The position numbers were made by a program, and so were the translations under genes. Of a stretch of DNA of 12,577 nt, positions 5,789 to 12,577 are shown piece by piece; the first letter of the stretch is position 1, and every line of letters begins with the position of its first letter. The notes under the pieces are model-generated. The model had not been told where the DNA came from. It ran no database searches and was given only the letters and a program-made list of their open reading frames with translations. The DNA comes from Anaerolineales bacterium (GTDB lineage Bacteria > Chloroflexota > Anaerolineae > 4572-78 > NAK82), in assembly GCA_024643945.1 (NCBI GenBank), contig JAHELX010000113.1:1-12577 (forward strand), given 5' to 3'.

Positions 5789-8700
5789 TCAACGAGAGTC
5801 TGCCGCCAGTTGAGCCAGCGGTATGCCGAAGGCAAAACAGGCACCTTCTCCCGATTGGGTCCCGACCAATTTCGCATATCCGCCATGTTGCTCCGCCAGA
5901 AAATGTACCAGGAGCAGCCCCCGCCCCAGGCGCCCGTCTTCATGCGGAATCGGCTGCCGGAAGAGTATGGGTATGATCTCCGGCCGGACGCCTTGCCCTG
6001 TGTCTTCCACCTGCACCTCGGCCATAGAGCCTTGAACCGCGGTGCGTATGGTCACCAGCCGCGTCTCTTGGTTGGGCAGGAAAGACTTGACCGCATTGTG
6101 GACGAGATGCCGCAGCAAGCGCCGCAACCATTGCTCGTGGATGGCCACCCTGATGTTTGTACAATTCGGCTCCAGTCGCAAGGTGACCGAAGGATGAATC
6201 GCTTGAAGATCCTGTACTTCAGCCCGGATTACTTCGTCCAGGAGAGGCGCGTTCCTGAATTCCAAAACACGTCCCGATTCAGGGGCCTGCTCTGGAAGTT
6301 CTGGCAGGGCAAGGCGGCCGGTGTAGTGATCTATATCCTGCAAACGCTCCTTTACTGCGGGGGCAAGATCAGCGCGCTGTTGGAGCCCGAAAATAGCACG
6401 GCGGATAGCACCGACTTCCCGGTTGACGTCGTGGACAACATCGGCTCCCCAGGCACCCATCAAAGCCACGGCATTGGTACGACTAAGCTGCTCTGCTCGC
6501 CCTGAATTCTTGATGGCGATCACCGCCAGATCAGCCAAAGCCTGCAATGCCTGCTCATCATCCTCATCGAACGCTCCCCCATGGTCACTCTCGACGCTTA
6601 ACACGCCGATGATTTTGCTACCGTCGAGCAAGGGCACATCCAGCTCTGACCGGGTGGTGGCATTGATCTCTATATAGTCAGAGTCGGTCCCGACATCTTT
6701 GACCCGTTGGGGCTTCCCTTCCAGAACAGTCCGGCCAGTGATACCGATCCTGCCATTGGGCGCTTTGTCGCTGTCTAGAGATCTCCTCTCGCCCGCCCTG
6801 GATTGAAACTCCGGTAATGCCTGGGGCGGATAGACGCTCTCAAGCTGAAGTTCGTTGGTCACTTCATCGTACAACACAATAGCGCCGCGTATCGCTTTGG
6901 GACCTTTGATACCTGTGATACGTTCCACGGCTTGCTCCGCAATGCGATCCAAGACCTGCTTTCGCTTCGCGGCAAACCCGGCTGCGATCGCCTTGCTGGC
7001 CTCATGGAGCGCCTGCAAATGTTGGCTGCGGCGCTTAATGGCGTCATATAATCCGGCGTTGTGGATAGCGATGGCGGCCTGGGCCGCCATGCCCTCGATG
7101 ATCTCCCGCTCATCTTCGCTGAAATAACCCGGCTCAGGGTGCTCCAGGTTGAGCACGCCAATACACTGCTCGCCGATCAAGAGGGGCACCGCCAGCTCCG
7201 AATGCGTCCCTGCCCAAAACTCCCGGTAAATATCCTGCCAGGGTGGCTGGGTGACGTCGTGCACGATGATCGAGCGTTTCTCTCGCGCTGCTTTGCCAGT
7301 GATCCCTTCTCCTAACTTAAGGCGGGGATGCTCCAGCGGCACTAACGTCCCGCCCGTTCGCGACTGGATAATCAACTCCCCTGTCTCCTCGTCCAGCAAC
7401 TGCAGTAGACCATTTTGGACATTGACCAACTCCATCGCTTTGTCCAGGATGAGGGGCAACACCTCGTTCAGGTCAAGGGTCGAGGTGATGAGTTGATTGA
7501 TCTCACTCACTGTCTGAAGTTCGGTCACTTTTTGTTCCAGCTTCTCACTGGTGCGACCGTAGAGGCGGGCATTCCAGATAGCAATCGCGGCCTGGTTAGC
7601 GAATAAGTCGATGAGGTCCAGTTCGTCGTCGCTCCACTGGTGGGGCTGGCGAAAGTTGACGAAGAGGATGCCCACCGGCTCGGTGGCGTCGAGGCGGATG
7701 CCTACGAAGGCTCGGGTATGCTCTCGCCTAACGAAACTGTGTTGAAGCAAGTTGGAATCGTCCTGGGCAGCATCGTAAATGATCATGCGCCCCTCTCTCA
7801 GCACCCGCGACGATACCCCGGGACCTTCCGCCGGGCGCAGCTTCTCCCGGTACTTGAGTTCATGCCGCAAGCCAAACGCACCGACATTAGCCAGGTCGTA
7901 CCTCCTGGACTCGGCCAGGTAGGGATAGATGACGGCACAATCAGCTCCGGTCATCTGACACGCTTTATGCGCGATCTTGTCCAACAAGATTTTGGATTGA
8001 GTGGTAATGTTTCGAGTCACTTCCTGCTCGACCTCTAACAGCGCCTTCAGGGTTTTGGCTTGTTGGAACTCTCTGTCATAGAGGCGGGCATTTTCGATAG
8101 CCACAGCCGCCTGGTTGGCGAAGGTCATCAGCAGCGCGACGCGGTCTTCTGGGAACGCACCAGGCATAAGACTGTGCACGAAGAGCACACCGACCACTTT
8201 GCGTTTGGTTTTGAGTGGCAGGCCGACGTAAGAGGCCACACCGGCCTGAATTAGATAGGGGTTATGGTCTCCCTCGGGCTCAATTTGATGCGCGATAAAG
8301 GGTTCCCCGCTGACGAGCACCCGACGGGTTGTTCCGTTGGGGCGAGCCCGTTCGTGCAAGGGGGGGATGTCCCGGAAAACGTCGGTAACTTTTTCCACAC
8401 TCTCGCTCAGCCGGCCGGTGTCGTCCACCAACACCACGCTGACGTTGTCGGAATCAGCCACTTCGGCTGCCAGGGCCACCACCTCGTTCAGGACTTGCCG
8501 CAAGTCCAGGGAGGAGGCAACCACCTGCGAGGCATGATGTATCTTATCCAGATCGTCCAGTCGCCCTTGAGTCTCCGAGAAGAGACGCGCGTTCTCGATG
8601 GCGATGGCTGCCTGATTGGCAAAAATCGTAGCCACGCGAGCATCATCTTCATCGTAGAAGCCAGGCGTCTGGCTATCGAGGGTGATAACGCCGATGGCCT

Positions 8701-9466
8701 CGTCCCAGTAGATGAGCGGCACCCCCAGCCAGCCCCGTACATGCCGGGCGTGGTAAGCGGCTTGCAAGTCATACTCAATCCGAGGTTGTCGGCTCCGCCA
8801 CACCTGGTAGTTGGGAAGTTCTTCATCGAGCGGAAAGACGTGGCCGAGCAGTTCGTTCGGGTCGGAGAATCCCCGGCAGGCGACGACCTGGAGTCCCGCG
8901 TCGATGATGTGTTGGATGGAGGCGCTGTCGTAGACGACGACGCGTTTCATCTCGTCCAAGATGAGTTCCAGTACCTGCTCTAACTCCAGGGTGGAGTTGA
9001 CGCTTTGCGACACCTGGAGCAGGCTTTCCAACCAGGCTTTCTCGCGGGACGTCGCCTCCAGTTTCTCCCTGGTTCTGCGTACCTCGACGATGGATTGAAT
9101 GAGGATGGCCAGTTCCTCCCGGTCGAAGGGCTTGGCCAGGTAACGGTAAGCACCGGCCTTGAGCGCCTCAACGCCCACCTGTGGATCCAGGCCCCAGCCG
9201 GTGAAGATGATGAAGTCCATAGACGCGTCAGGGCAACGGCCCTGAATCTCCTTCATCAGTGTGATGCCGTTGTGAGGTGCGGGCAAGAGGTAGTCGAGCA
9301 GAATCACGTCGAAGCAGCCGTTTGCCGCCAGCATGTCCAGAGCCTCCAAACCGCTGGCGGCTGTTTCTACATGGTAGTCGTGTTCCTCTGCCAGCCAATT
9401 CGCCAGCGGGGTGCGCAGACTCTCTTCGTCGTCCACGATCAGGACCCGAATCGGACTGTCAGACAT
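5789..9466 (-). CDS. Hybrid sensor: receiver, five GAF domains, histidine kinase
   Basis: This is a 1225-residue soluble protein with no membrane segment or signal peptide. The receiver at 6-125 has D12/D13, phospho-acceptor D58 in LLDYLLP, T89 and K112. Five GAF domains follow at about 150-295, 310-460, 475-635, 650-805 and 815-985; each ends in a variant of ANQAAIAIENARLY, joined by short helical linkers. The kinase core has a probable phospho-acceptor H1012 in VVHDVNREVG, an N box with N1124 (VHNAVKS), a G1 box DTGQG at 1155-1159 and a G2 region GRLGRGL from 1178. The H box lacks the usual Asn-Pro, so it is atypical. GAF domains bind small ligands or chromophores; none shows a Cys or motif that lets me name a ligand. 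The ATG at 9464-9466 is preferred over a TTG one codon earlier, because AAAGGAG then lies 7 bases upstream instead of 4. It lies 50 bases after the S1-domain kinase gene and is probably in the same operon. Confidence 0.92.
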   Translation of the reverse strand: MSDSPIRVLIVDDEESLRTPLANWLAEEHDYHVETAASGLEALDMLAANGCFDVILLDYLLPAPHNGITLMKEIQGRCPDASMDFIIFTGWGLDPQVGVEALKAGAYRYLAKPFDREELAILIQSIVEVRRTREKLEATSREKAWLESLLQVSQSVNSTLELEQVLELILDEMKRVVVYDSASIQHIIDAGLQVVACRGFSDPNELLGHVFPLDEELPNYQVWRSRQPRIEYDLQAAYHARHVRGWLGVPLIYWDEAIGVITLDSQTPGFYDEDDARVATIFANQAAIAIENARLFSETQGRLDDLDKIHHASQVVASSLDLRQVLNEVVALAAEVADSDNVSVVLVDDTGRLSESVEKVTDVFRDIPPLHERARPNGTTRRVLVSGEPFIAHQIEPEGDHNPYLIQAGVASYVGLPLKTKRKVVGVLFVHSLMPGAFPEDRVALLMTFANQAAVAIENARLYDREFQQAKTLKALLEVEQEVTRNITTQSKILLDKIAHKACQMTGADCAVIYPYLAESRRYDLANVGAFGLRHELKYREKLRPAEGPGVSSRVLREGRMIIYDAAQDDSNLLQHSFVRREHTRAFVGIRLDATEPVGILFVNFRQPHQWSDDELDLIDLFANQAAIAIWNARLYGRTSEKLEQKVTELQTVSEINQLITSTLDLNEVLPLILDKAMELVNVQNGLLQLLDEETGELIIQSRTGGTLVPLEHPRLKLGEGITGKAAREKRSIIVHDVTQPPWQDIYREFWAGTHSELAVPLLIGEQCIGVLNLEHPEPGYFSEDEREIIEGMAAQAAIAIHNAGLYDAIKRRSQHLQALHEASKAIAAGFAAKRKQVLDRIAEQAVERITGIKGPKAIRGAIVLYDEVTNELQLESVYPPQALPEFQSRAGERRSLDSDKAPNGRIGITGRTVLEGKPQRVKDVGTDSDYIEINATTRSELDVPLLDGSKIIGVLSVESDHGGAFDEDDEQALQALADLAVIAIKNSGRAEQLSRTNAVALMGAWGADVVHDVNREVGAIRRAIFGLQQRADLAPAVKERLQDIDHYTGRLALPELPEQAPESGRVLEFRNAPLLDEVIRAEVQDLQAIHPSVTLRLEPNCTNIRVAIHEQWLRRLLRHLVHNAVKSFLPNQETRLVTIRTAVQGSMAEVQVEDTGQGVRPEIIPILFRQPIPHEDGRLGRGLLLVHFLAEQHGGYAKLVGTQSGEGACFAFGIPLAQLAADSR

Positions 9467-9473
9467 CAAGTAT

Positions 9474-9480
9474 CTCCTTT
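9474..9480 (-). promoter_or_regulatory. Ribosome binding site deciding the start of the multi-GAF kinase
   Basis: AAAGGAG on the minus strand lies 7 bases before the ATG at 9466 and only 4 before the TTG at 9469, which favours the ATG. It directly follows the 3' arm of a 15-bp inverted repeat. Confidence 0.7.
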
Positions 9481-9538
9481 GCCCCTATCCGAAAAGTATG
9501 CAGGCATAGGGATACCCCCCTATTTTTCGGATAGGGGC
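9481..9538 (-). repeat. 15-bp perfect inverted repeat spanning a stop codon and the next gene's leader
   Basis: GCCCCTATCCGAAAA (9481-9495) and its exact reverse complement (9524-9538) enclose 28 bases, which themselves contain a weaker ATAGGG/CCCTAT pair (9506-9511 and 9518-9523). On the minus strand the first arm encodes the last residues (PLSE, then K and stop) of the S1-domain kinase, and the second arm ends directly at the AAAGGAG of the next gene. No T-run follows in either direction, so it is not an intrinsic terminator. It may be an RNA hairpin affecting translation or stability, or a small palindromic repeat element. No flanking direct repeat is seen. Confidence 0.7.
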
Positions 9539-11850
9539 TCCACAATCAATGGCAACTCTATCAAGAAAGTGGTACCCACCAGCATCACGCTCTCGGCAAT
9601 ACTGATGCGCCCCCCCATCGACTCGATGAGGCCGCGGGTGATGTACAGCCCCAACCCGGTTCCCTCCTGGCGCCGCGTGGTAAATCCCAGCGTGAAGACC
9701 TGGTCGAAGTGCTGGCGGTGGATACCCGGACCGTCGTCGGCGATGCGAATCTTGATGGGGTAGGTCGGATCGTCGGGCACGTGTTCGCTGCTCACTTCTA
9801 CCCGGCCACCCCCATTGTGTTGTTCAATTTGCTGGATGGCGTTGAGGATGACGTTGTGGAAAGCCTGTTGCAACCGCACGCCCACGACCAGGGTACGCGG
9901 CAATTCGGACGCCAATTGGGGTTTCAACTCTACCTGGTGTTTGCGGGCCAGCGGATCCAGGAGGCGCAGGGTGCGACGGATGACATCGTTCACATTCATC
10001 AACTGGGCTTCCTCACCCGTGATCAGGGCCCGAAACATGCGCGCTGTCTCCAATACACTGCGATTCATATCGGCGATCGTTTCAGCGGTGCGATATAGGT
10101 CACGGTAGAGAAAGGTGCCGGCCAGGTCGGCCTGCTCTCGTGCCAGCCGCTCGAAACCAGCCAGCAAGTTTCGGGTGTGGAATTCGACGCTTGCCAGCTT
10201 GTTGTTGACCTCATGCGCCAGACCGCCGCTGAGTTGCCCTACGAGAAATAACCGCTGGAAGGAGCGCATCATGCGCTCCACCATACGCCGCTCAATGGCT
10301 GCCCCCATGACGACTGAGGTGGATAGCGCGCGCTGCAAGTGATGCGAGGTAAAATGGCCCCCGGCAGAGTGGAAAAGGAAGAGCCCGTGCCGAACGCTGT
10401 TTTGCGCCTTAATAGGTACCCCGATGCAGGATCCAAAATTGACCAGGGGCAATAAGTAACGAAAGCGGGCCGCTCCCCGCCCCCTGGCATCACCCTCCCA
10501 GATCACCTGGCGCTCCAGGATGACGTCTTTAACCGGACTCTCACCCAGACCATGCCTGGACTGCTCAAAAGCCAGGGGATCGCCGCTGTAGGCCATAAGC
10601 GAGACGGCCTGAGTCACGGGATCCATCTCAAACACAGCCCCGGCTGTGGCGTTTGCCTCCCCCTGCAGTTCATCCAGGGCAGAAGTCAGGGCGTGAACCA
10701 GAGTGCCGCGTTCTTCGACCACCTGCGACACCCGTTGAAAGAAGTCTATCTCCTCCGCCAGGTCTTTGCTTTGGGCTAGGTCGAGGTCCCTGCCAAGTTC
10801 ATCGCCGCTTTCCAACTGCTCAAGCAGGGCCTGGATCTCCTGTGGGGTGAAGGGCTTGAGCAACACTGAGGCCAGATTCGTAGCTTCGATGCCAGCGCTG
10901 TGTTCGTCGGCCAGACTTGCGCCGGTGATCAACACAATTCGGCTGGATGGCCGTTCGGTCAGGATACGCCGCGTAGCCTCCAGGCCATCCATACCAGGCA
11001 GGTTGAGGTCCATAAAAATCAGCCCATAGTCACTCTCCAGAGCGCGCTTGATACCATTCTCTCCACTGTAAACCGTTTCGACCTCATAGCCCATGCGGTA
11101 AATCCAGCGCTCCATAAGGTCGGCCAGCGCTTCCTCGTCGTCCACGATCAAGATTTTCCCCAGCCGGCGATCACGTCTCTTGGCCTGCTCCGACTCACCC
11201 CAGACCTGGCGCTCCAATTGCCTGGCCGTTAGCCCCAACCGGTCCCCCAGCGAAACCTGCATCCCCGGCTCCCGACTCACGTATTCGGAGATAATGGCCC
11301 GCGTCGCCTCCCGTTCCTGACGCTTGAGGTACTTTTTGATGCTCAATGCGACGTGTCGCTTGGAGGGATCAATGCTCAAGATCTCGGCTCGCACATCATC
11401 GCCTACCCAGAGAAGGTCTTCTACTTGTTCCACAAACCACGGTGCGATTTCGCCGATGTGTACCAGCCCCACCACGCCGGGGGTGATCTCCACGAAGGCT
11501 CCATAAGGCATTACCCGGATCACCTGGCCGAGAACAGCCTGGCCGGGCTTGAACTCCTTGGCGAAATCCCCCCACGGATCGTATTCCACCAACCGGCGGC
11601 TGAGCTCCACCCGGTGACTTTCATAATCGACGTCAACGACCACGACCTCAATGCGCTGCCCGGGCGACGCAATATCCTGAGGTATGGCTTCGCTGTCCCA
11701 GCTTAGGTCCCGCTGGCGAATGATGCCCTGGACGCCATCGTCAAACTCGACAAAGGCACCAAAGCGCAGCACCTTCGTCACCCGACCGGTAACGCGCGAC
11801 CAGCGCGGGTAGTTGCGTTCAACTAGCCGCCAGGAGTCGTCATCTTTCAT
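9520..11850 (-). CDS. S1-domain hybrid histidine kinase (S1-S1-receiver-GAF-HisKA-HATPase)
   Basis: This is a 776-residue soluble protein. Two S1-type OB folds occur at about 16-86 (GRVTKVLRFGAFVEF...) and 100-172 (GQVIRVMPYGAFVEI...GLVHIGEI), each with the GAFVE signature seen in ribosomal protein S1 and PNPase. A charged helical linker (about 173-228) leads to a receiver at 231-345: D237/D238, phospho-acceptor D281 in IFMDLNLPGMDG, T309 and K332. A GAF-like region spans about 375-525. The kinase core has H546 in GGLAHEVNNKLAS, N670 in VILNAIQQ, DDGPG at 705-709 and GTGLGL at 730-735, all intact. S1 domains bind RNA or other nucleic acid, so the input may be nucleic acid; S1 in front of a histidine kinase is unusual. 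The ATG at 11848-11850 has GGAG (11860-11863) 9 bases upstream and an extended -10 promoter before that. It is the first gene of the minus-strand cluster. Confidence 0.92.
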   Translation of the reverse strand: MKDDDSWRLVERNYPRWSRVTGRVTKVLRFGAFVEFDDGVQGIIRQRDLSWDSEAIPQDIASPGQRIEVVVVDVDYESHRVELSRRLVEYDPWGDFAKEFKPGQAVLGQVIRVMPYGAFVEITPGVVGLVHIGEIAPWFVEQVEDLLWVGDDVRAEILSIDPSKRHVALSIKKYLKRQEREATRAIISEYVSREPGMQVSLGDRLGLTARQLERQVWGESEQAKRRDRRLGKILIVDDEEALADLMERWIYRMGYEVETVYSGENGIKRALESDYGLIFMDLNLPGMDGLEATRRILTERPSSRIVLITGASLADEHSAGIEATNLASVLLKPFTPQEIQALLEQLESGDELGRDLDLAQSKDLAEEIDFFQRVSQVVEERGTLVHALTSALDELQGEANATAGAVFEMDPVTQAVSLMAYSGDPLAFEQSRHGLGESPVKDVILERQVIWEGDARGRGAARFRYLLPLVNFGSCIGVPIKAQNSVRHGLFLFHSAGGHFTSHHLQRALSTSVVMGAAIERRMVERMMRSFQRLFLVGQLSGGLAHEVNNKLASVEFHTRNLLAGFERLAREQADLAGTFLYRDLYRTAETIADMNRSVLETARMFRALITGEEAQLMNVNDVIRRTLRLLDPLARKHQVELKPQLASELPRTLVVGVRLQQAFHNVILNAIQQIEQHNGGGRVEVSSEHVPDDPTYPIKIRIADDGPGIHRQHFDQVFTLGFTTRRQEGTGLGLYITRGLIESMGGRISIAESVMLVGTTFLIELPLIVEPLSEK

Positions 11851-11859
11851 GTCAGTCGT

Positions 11860-11863
11860 CTCC
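11860..11863 (-). promoter_or_regulatory. Ribosome binding site of the S1-domain kinase
   Basis: GGAG on the minus strand lies 9 bases before the ATG at 11850, within a leader of roughly 30 bases. Confidence 0.55.
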
Positions 11864-11886
11864 AGGTTACGATATGGTCTCTGTTT

Positions 11887-11895
11887 ATTATACCA
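11887..11895 (-). promoter_or_regulatory. Extended -10 promoter of the minus-strand signalling cluster
   Basis: On the minus strand TGG is followed at once by a perfect TATAAT, the extended -10 form TGnTATAAT. The hexamer at -35 (about TACAAT with a 17-base spacer) is poor, as is common for extended -10 promoters. The start of transcription would fall near 11880, leaving a leader of about 30 bases before the S1-domain kinase gene. Confidence 0.65.
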
Positions 11896-11940
11896 TAACT
11901 TATTGTATTATTGTACGGCCTTTCCATAACGGATTATTGT
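11893..11940 (-). repeat. Paired direct repeats upstream of the promoter, possible operator
   Basis: CCATAAC occurs at 11893-11899 and 11924-11930, and ATTATTGT at 11907-11914 and 11933-11940, all in the same orientation. The proximal CCATAAC overlaps the TG of the extended -10. The copies are 31 and 26 bases apart, in AT-rich DNA. They could be binding sites for a regulator; no known operator is recognised. Confidence 0.4.
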
Positions 11941-11970
11941 TCGGTAAGATCATAAGCCCAGGAAAAACAC

Positions 11971-12007
11971 AAATCCCCCCTGCCTCATAGTGAGGCAGGG
12001 GGGATTT
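11971..12007 (-). terminator. Intrinsic terminator of the cysteine synthase gene
   Basis: A 17-bp perfect inverted repeat (11971-11987 and 11991-12007) with a 3-base loop and a run of six C/G pairs lies 17 bases beyond the cysteine synthase stop. On the minus strand the stem is followed by GTGTTTTTCC, a short U-tract. Only the minus direction has the T-run. It insulates the signalling cluster from the gene upstream of it. Confidence 0.88.
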
Positions 12008-12024
12008 CGCATCAAGCAAAATCA

Positions 12025-12577
12025 CTATCGGCGGTCGCAGTCGTCACACAGGCTCAAATACTTCTCCCCCCCATCCGGAAACACCGTCACCACCACACCC
12101 TGCTCCAGCGAGCAGGCCACCTGCAAGGCAGCCCACATAGCCGCGCCGGAGGAGTAGCCCACAAACAGCCCTTCCTCGCGCGCCAGGCGCGCCGCCATCT
12201 CGTGGGCGGCTTCTGTCTGGACGGCAATTTTGCCGTCAGGGAAGCTCGGGTCGTAGATACCGGGCACAATAGAGGTTTCCATGTGCTTCAAGCCCTCAAT
12301 GACGGCCAGTTCGTCCGCCGGCTCCACGGCGATGACTTGCACCGCCGGATTGTAAAGCTTGAGGCGGCGGCCAGTGCCCATCAGCGTGCCGCTGGTGCCG
12401 ATGCCAGCTATGAAGTGGGTCACCTGCCCCCCCGTCTGGCGCCATATCTCGTGCCCAGTGGTCTCGAAGTGGGCGCGCCAGTTGGCGGGGTTATTGTATT
12501 GGTCGGGGCGATAATAGCGATCTGGCTCCGCCTGGCAGAGACGCTGGCACTCGCGGATGGCGCCGTCGATTCCCTCT
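12025..12577 (-). CDS. PLP-dependent cysteine synthase (CysK/CysM family), C-terminal 184 residues
   Basis: The frame is open through the right edge of the window, so the N-terminal part, including the PLP-binding lysine, lies outside. The visible part shows NNPANWRAHFETTGHEIW, the glycine-rich GIGTSGTLMGTGRRL loop that holds the PLP phosphate, VIAVEPAD, VGYSSGAA and the end motif FPDGGEKYLS. These mark the fold-type II beta-family enzymes that make cysteine from O-acetylserine (or O-phosphoserine) and sulfide or a sulfur carrier. The details resemble CysM-like enzymes more than E. coli CysK, but donor choice cannot be read from this fragment. The protein ends in LCDDCDRR; this Cys-x-x-Cys pair is not a standard part of the fold. 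The stop is TAG at 12025-12027, followed by a strong terminator. A house-keeping gene, probably unrelated to the signalling cluster. Confidence 0.93.
   Translation of the reverse strand, partial: EGIDGAIRECQRLCQAEPDRYYRPDQYNNPANWRAHFETTGHEIWRQTGGQVTHFIAGIGTSGTLMGTGRRLKLYNPAVQVIAVEPADELAVIEGLKHMETSIVPGIYDPSFPDGKIAVQTEAAHEMAARLAREEGLFVGYSSGAAMWAALQVACSLEQGVVVTVFPDGGEKYLSLCDDCDRR

Noticed and set aside
8264..8983. Long plus-strand open frame opposite the multi-GAF kinase
   Set aside because: It is the antisense shadow of a strongly supported gene, and its translation shows no domain or helix pattern. The same holds for other plus-strand frames between 4354 and 11706.
9467..9469. TTG as start of the multi-GAF kinase
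   Set aside because: The ATG one codon later has better spacing (7 bases) from AAAGGAG.
9481..9538. Inverted repeat as an intrinsic terminator
   Set aside because: No T-run follows the stem on either strand, and the loop is 28 bases.
11971..12007. Bidirectional terminator
   Set aside because: Only the minus strand carries a T-run after the stem, and the plus strand has no gene leading into it.

Overview
The window looks like chromosomal DNA of a bacterium, most likely a member of the Chloroflexota (Anaerolineae-like). The reasons are the mosaic multi-GAF signalling proteins, the SPFH/TPR/zinc-ribbon membrane proteins of no well-known family, moderately high GC over most of the window, and a house-keeping cysteine synthase next door. 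This placement is inferred from style of gene content, not from a marker gene. Coding density is high: five full genes are unambiguous, one more starts with TTG, and two are cut by the window edges. No RNA genes, CRISPR arrays or complete insertion sequences are seen. No gene-free stretch exceeds 300 bases; the two largest gaps (160 and 174 bases) hold a miniature transposable element and a promoter plus terminator.

Layout. Positions 2-1678 (+): the C-terminal part of a probable SPFH/band-7 protein with an 11-residue repeat coiled coil, then a TPR-like protein carrying a complete LexA-type self-cleaving S24 peptidase domain but no DNA-binding domain. These two are visibly poorer in GC (about 45-50% in sampled lines) than what follows (about 60-65%). 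Positions 1732-4013 (+): two adjacent paralogous genes for zinc-ribbon, four-helix membrane proteins. Positions 11850-3973 (-): a three-gene signalling cluster, transcribed from an extended -10 promoter at about 11890. In order it encodes an S1-S1-receiver-GAF-histidine kinase, a receiver-5xGAF-histidine kinase, and a receiver fused to an aminoglycoside-phosphotransferase-like kinase. The last gene overlaps the end of the plus-strand membrane gene by 41 bases, tail to tail. Positions 12577-12025 (-): the C-terminal part of a PLP-dependent cysteine synthase, followed by a strong intrinsic terminator.

How the parts may work together. All three proteins of the minus-strand cluster carry receiver domains with intact phospho-acceptor aspartates, and two also carry histidine-kinase cores. 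A plausible reading is a phosphorelay whose input is an RNA- or nucleic-acid-binding S1 pair and several GAF ligand pockets, and whose output is a small-molecule or protein kinase rather than a transcription factor. That is inference from domain architecture.

A 121-bp element with GTAA-starting inverted ends and an exact 8-bp flanking direct repeat sits between the second and third genes of the cluster. It has the hallmarks of a MITE moved by an IS66-family transposase. Removing it leaves a 31-base gap, so the cluster was once tighter. The most unusual items are the receiver-APH-like kinase fusion, the S1-domain histidine kinase, the TPR-LexA-protease fusion without HTH, and the MITE.
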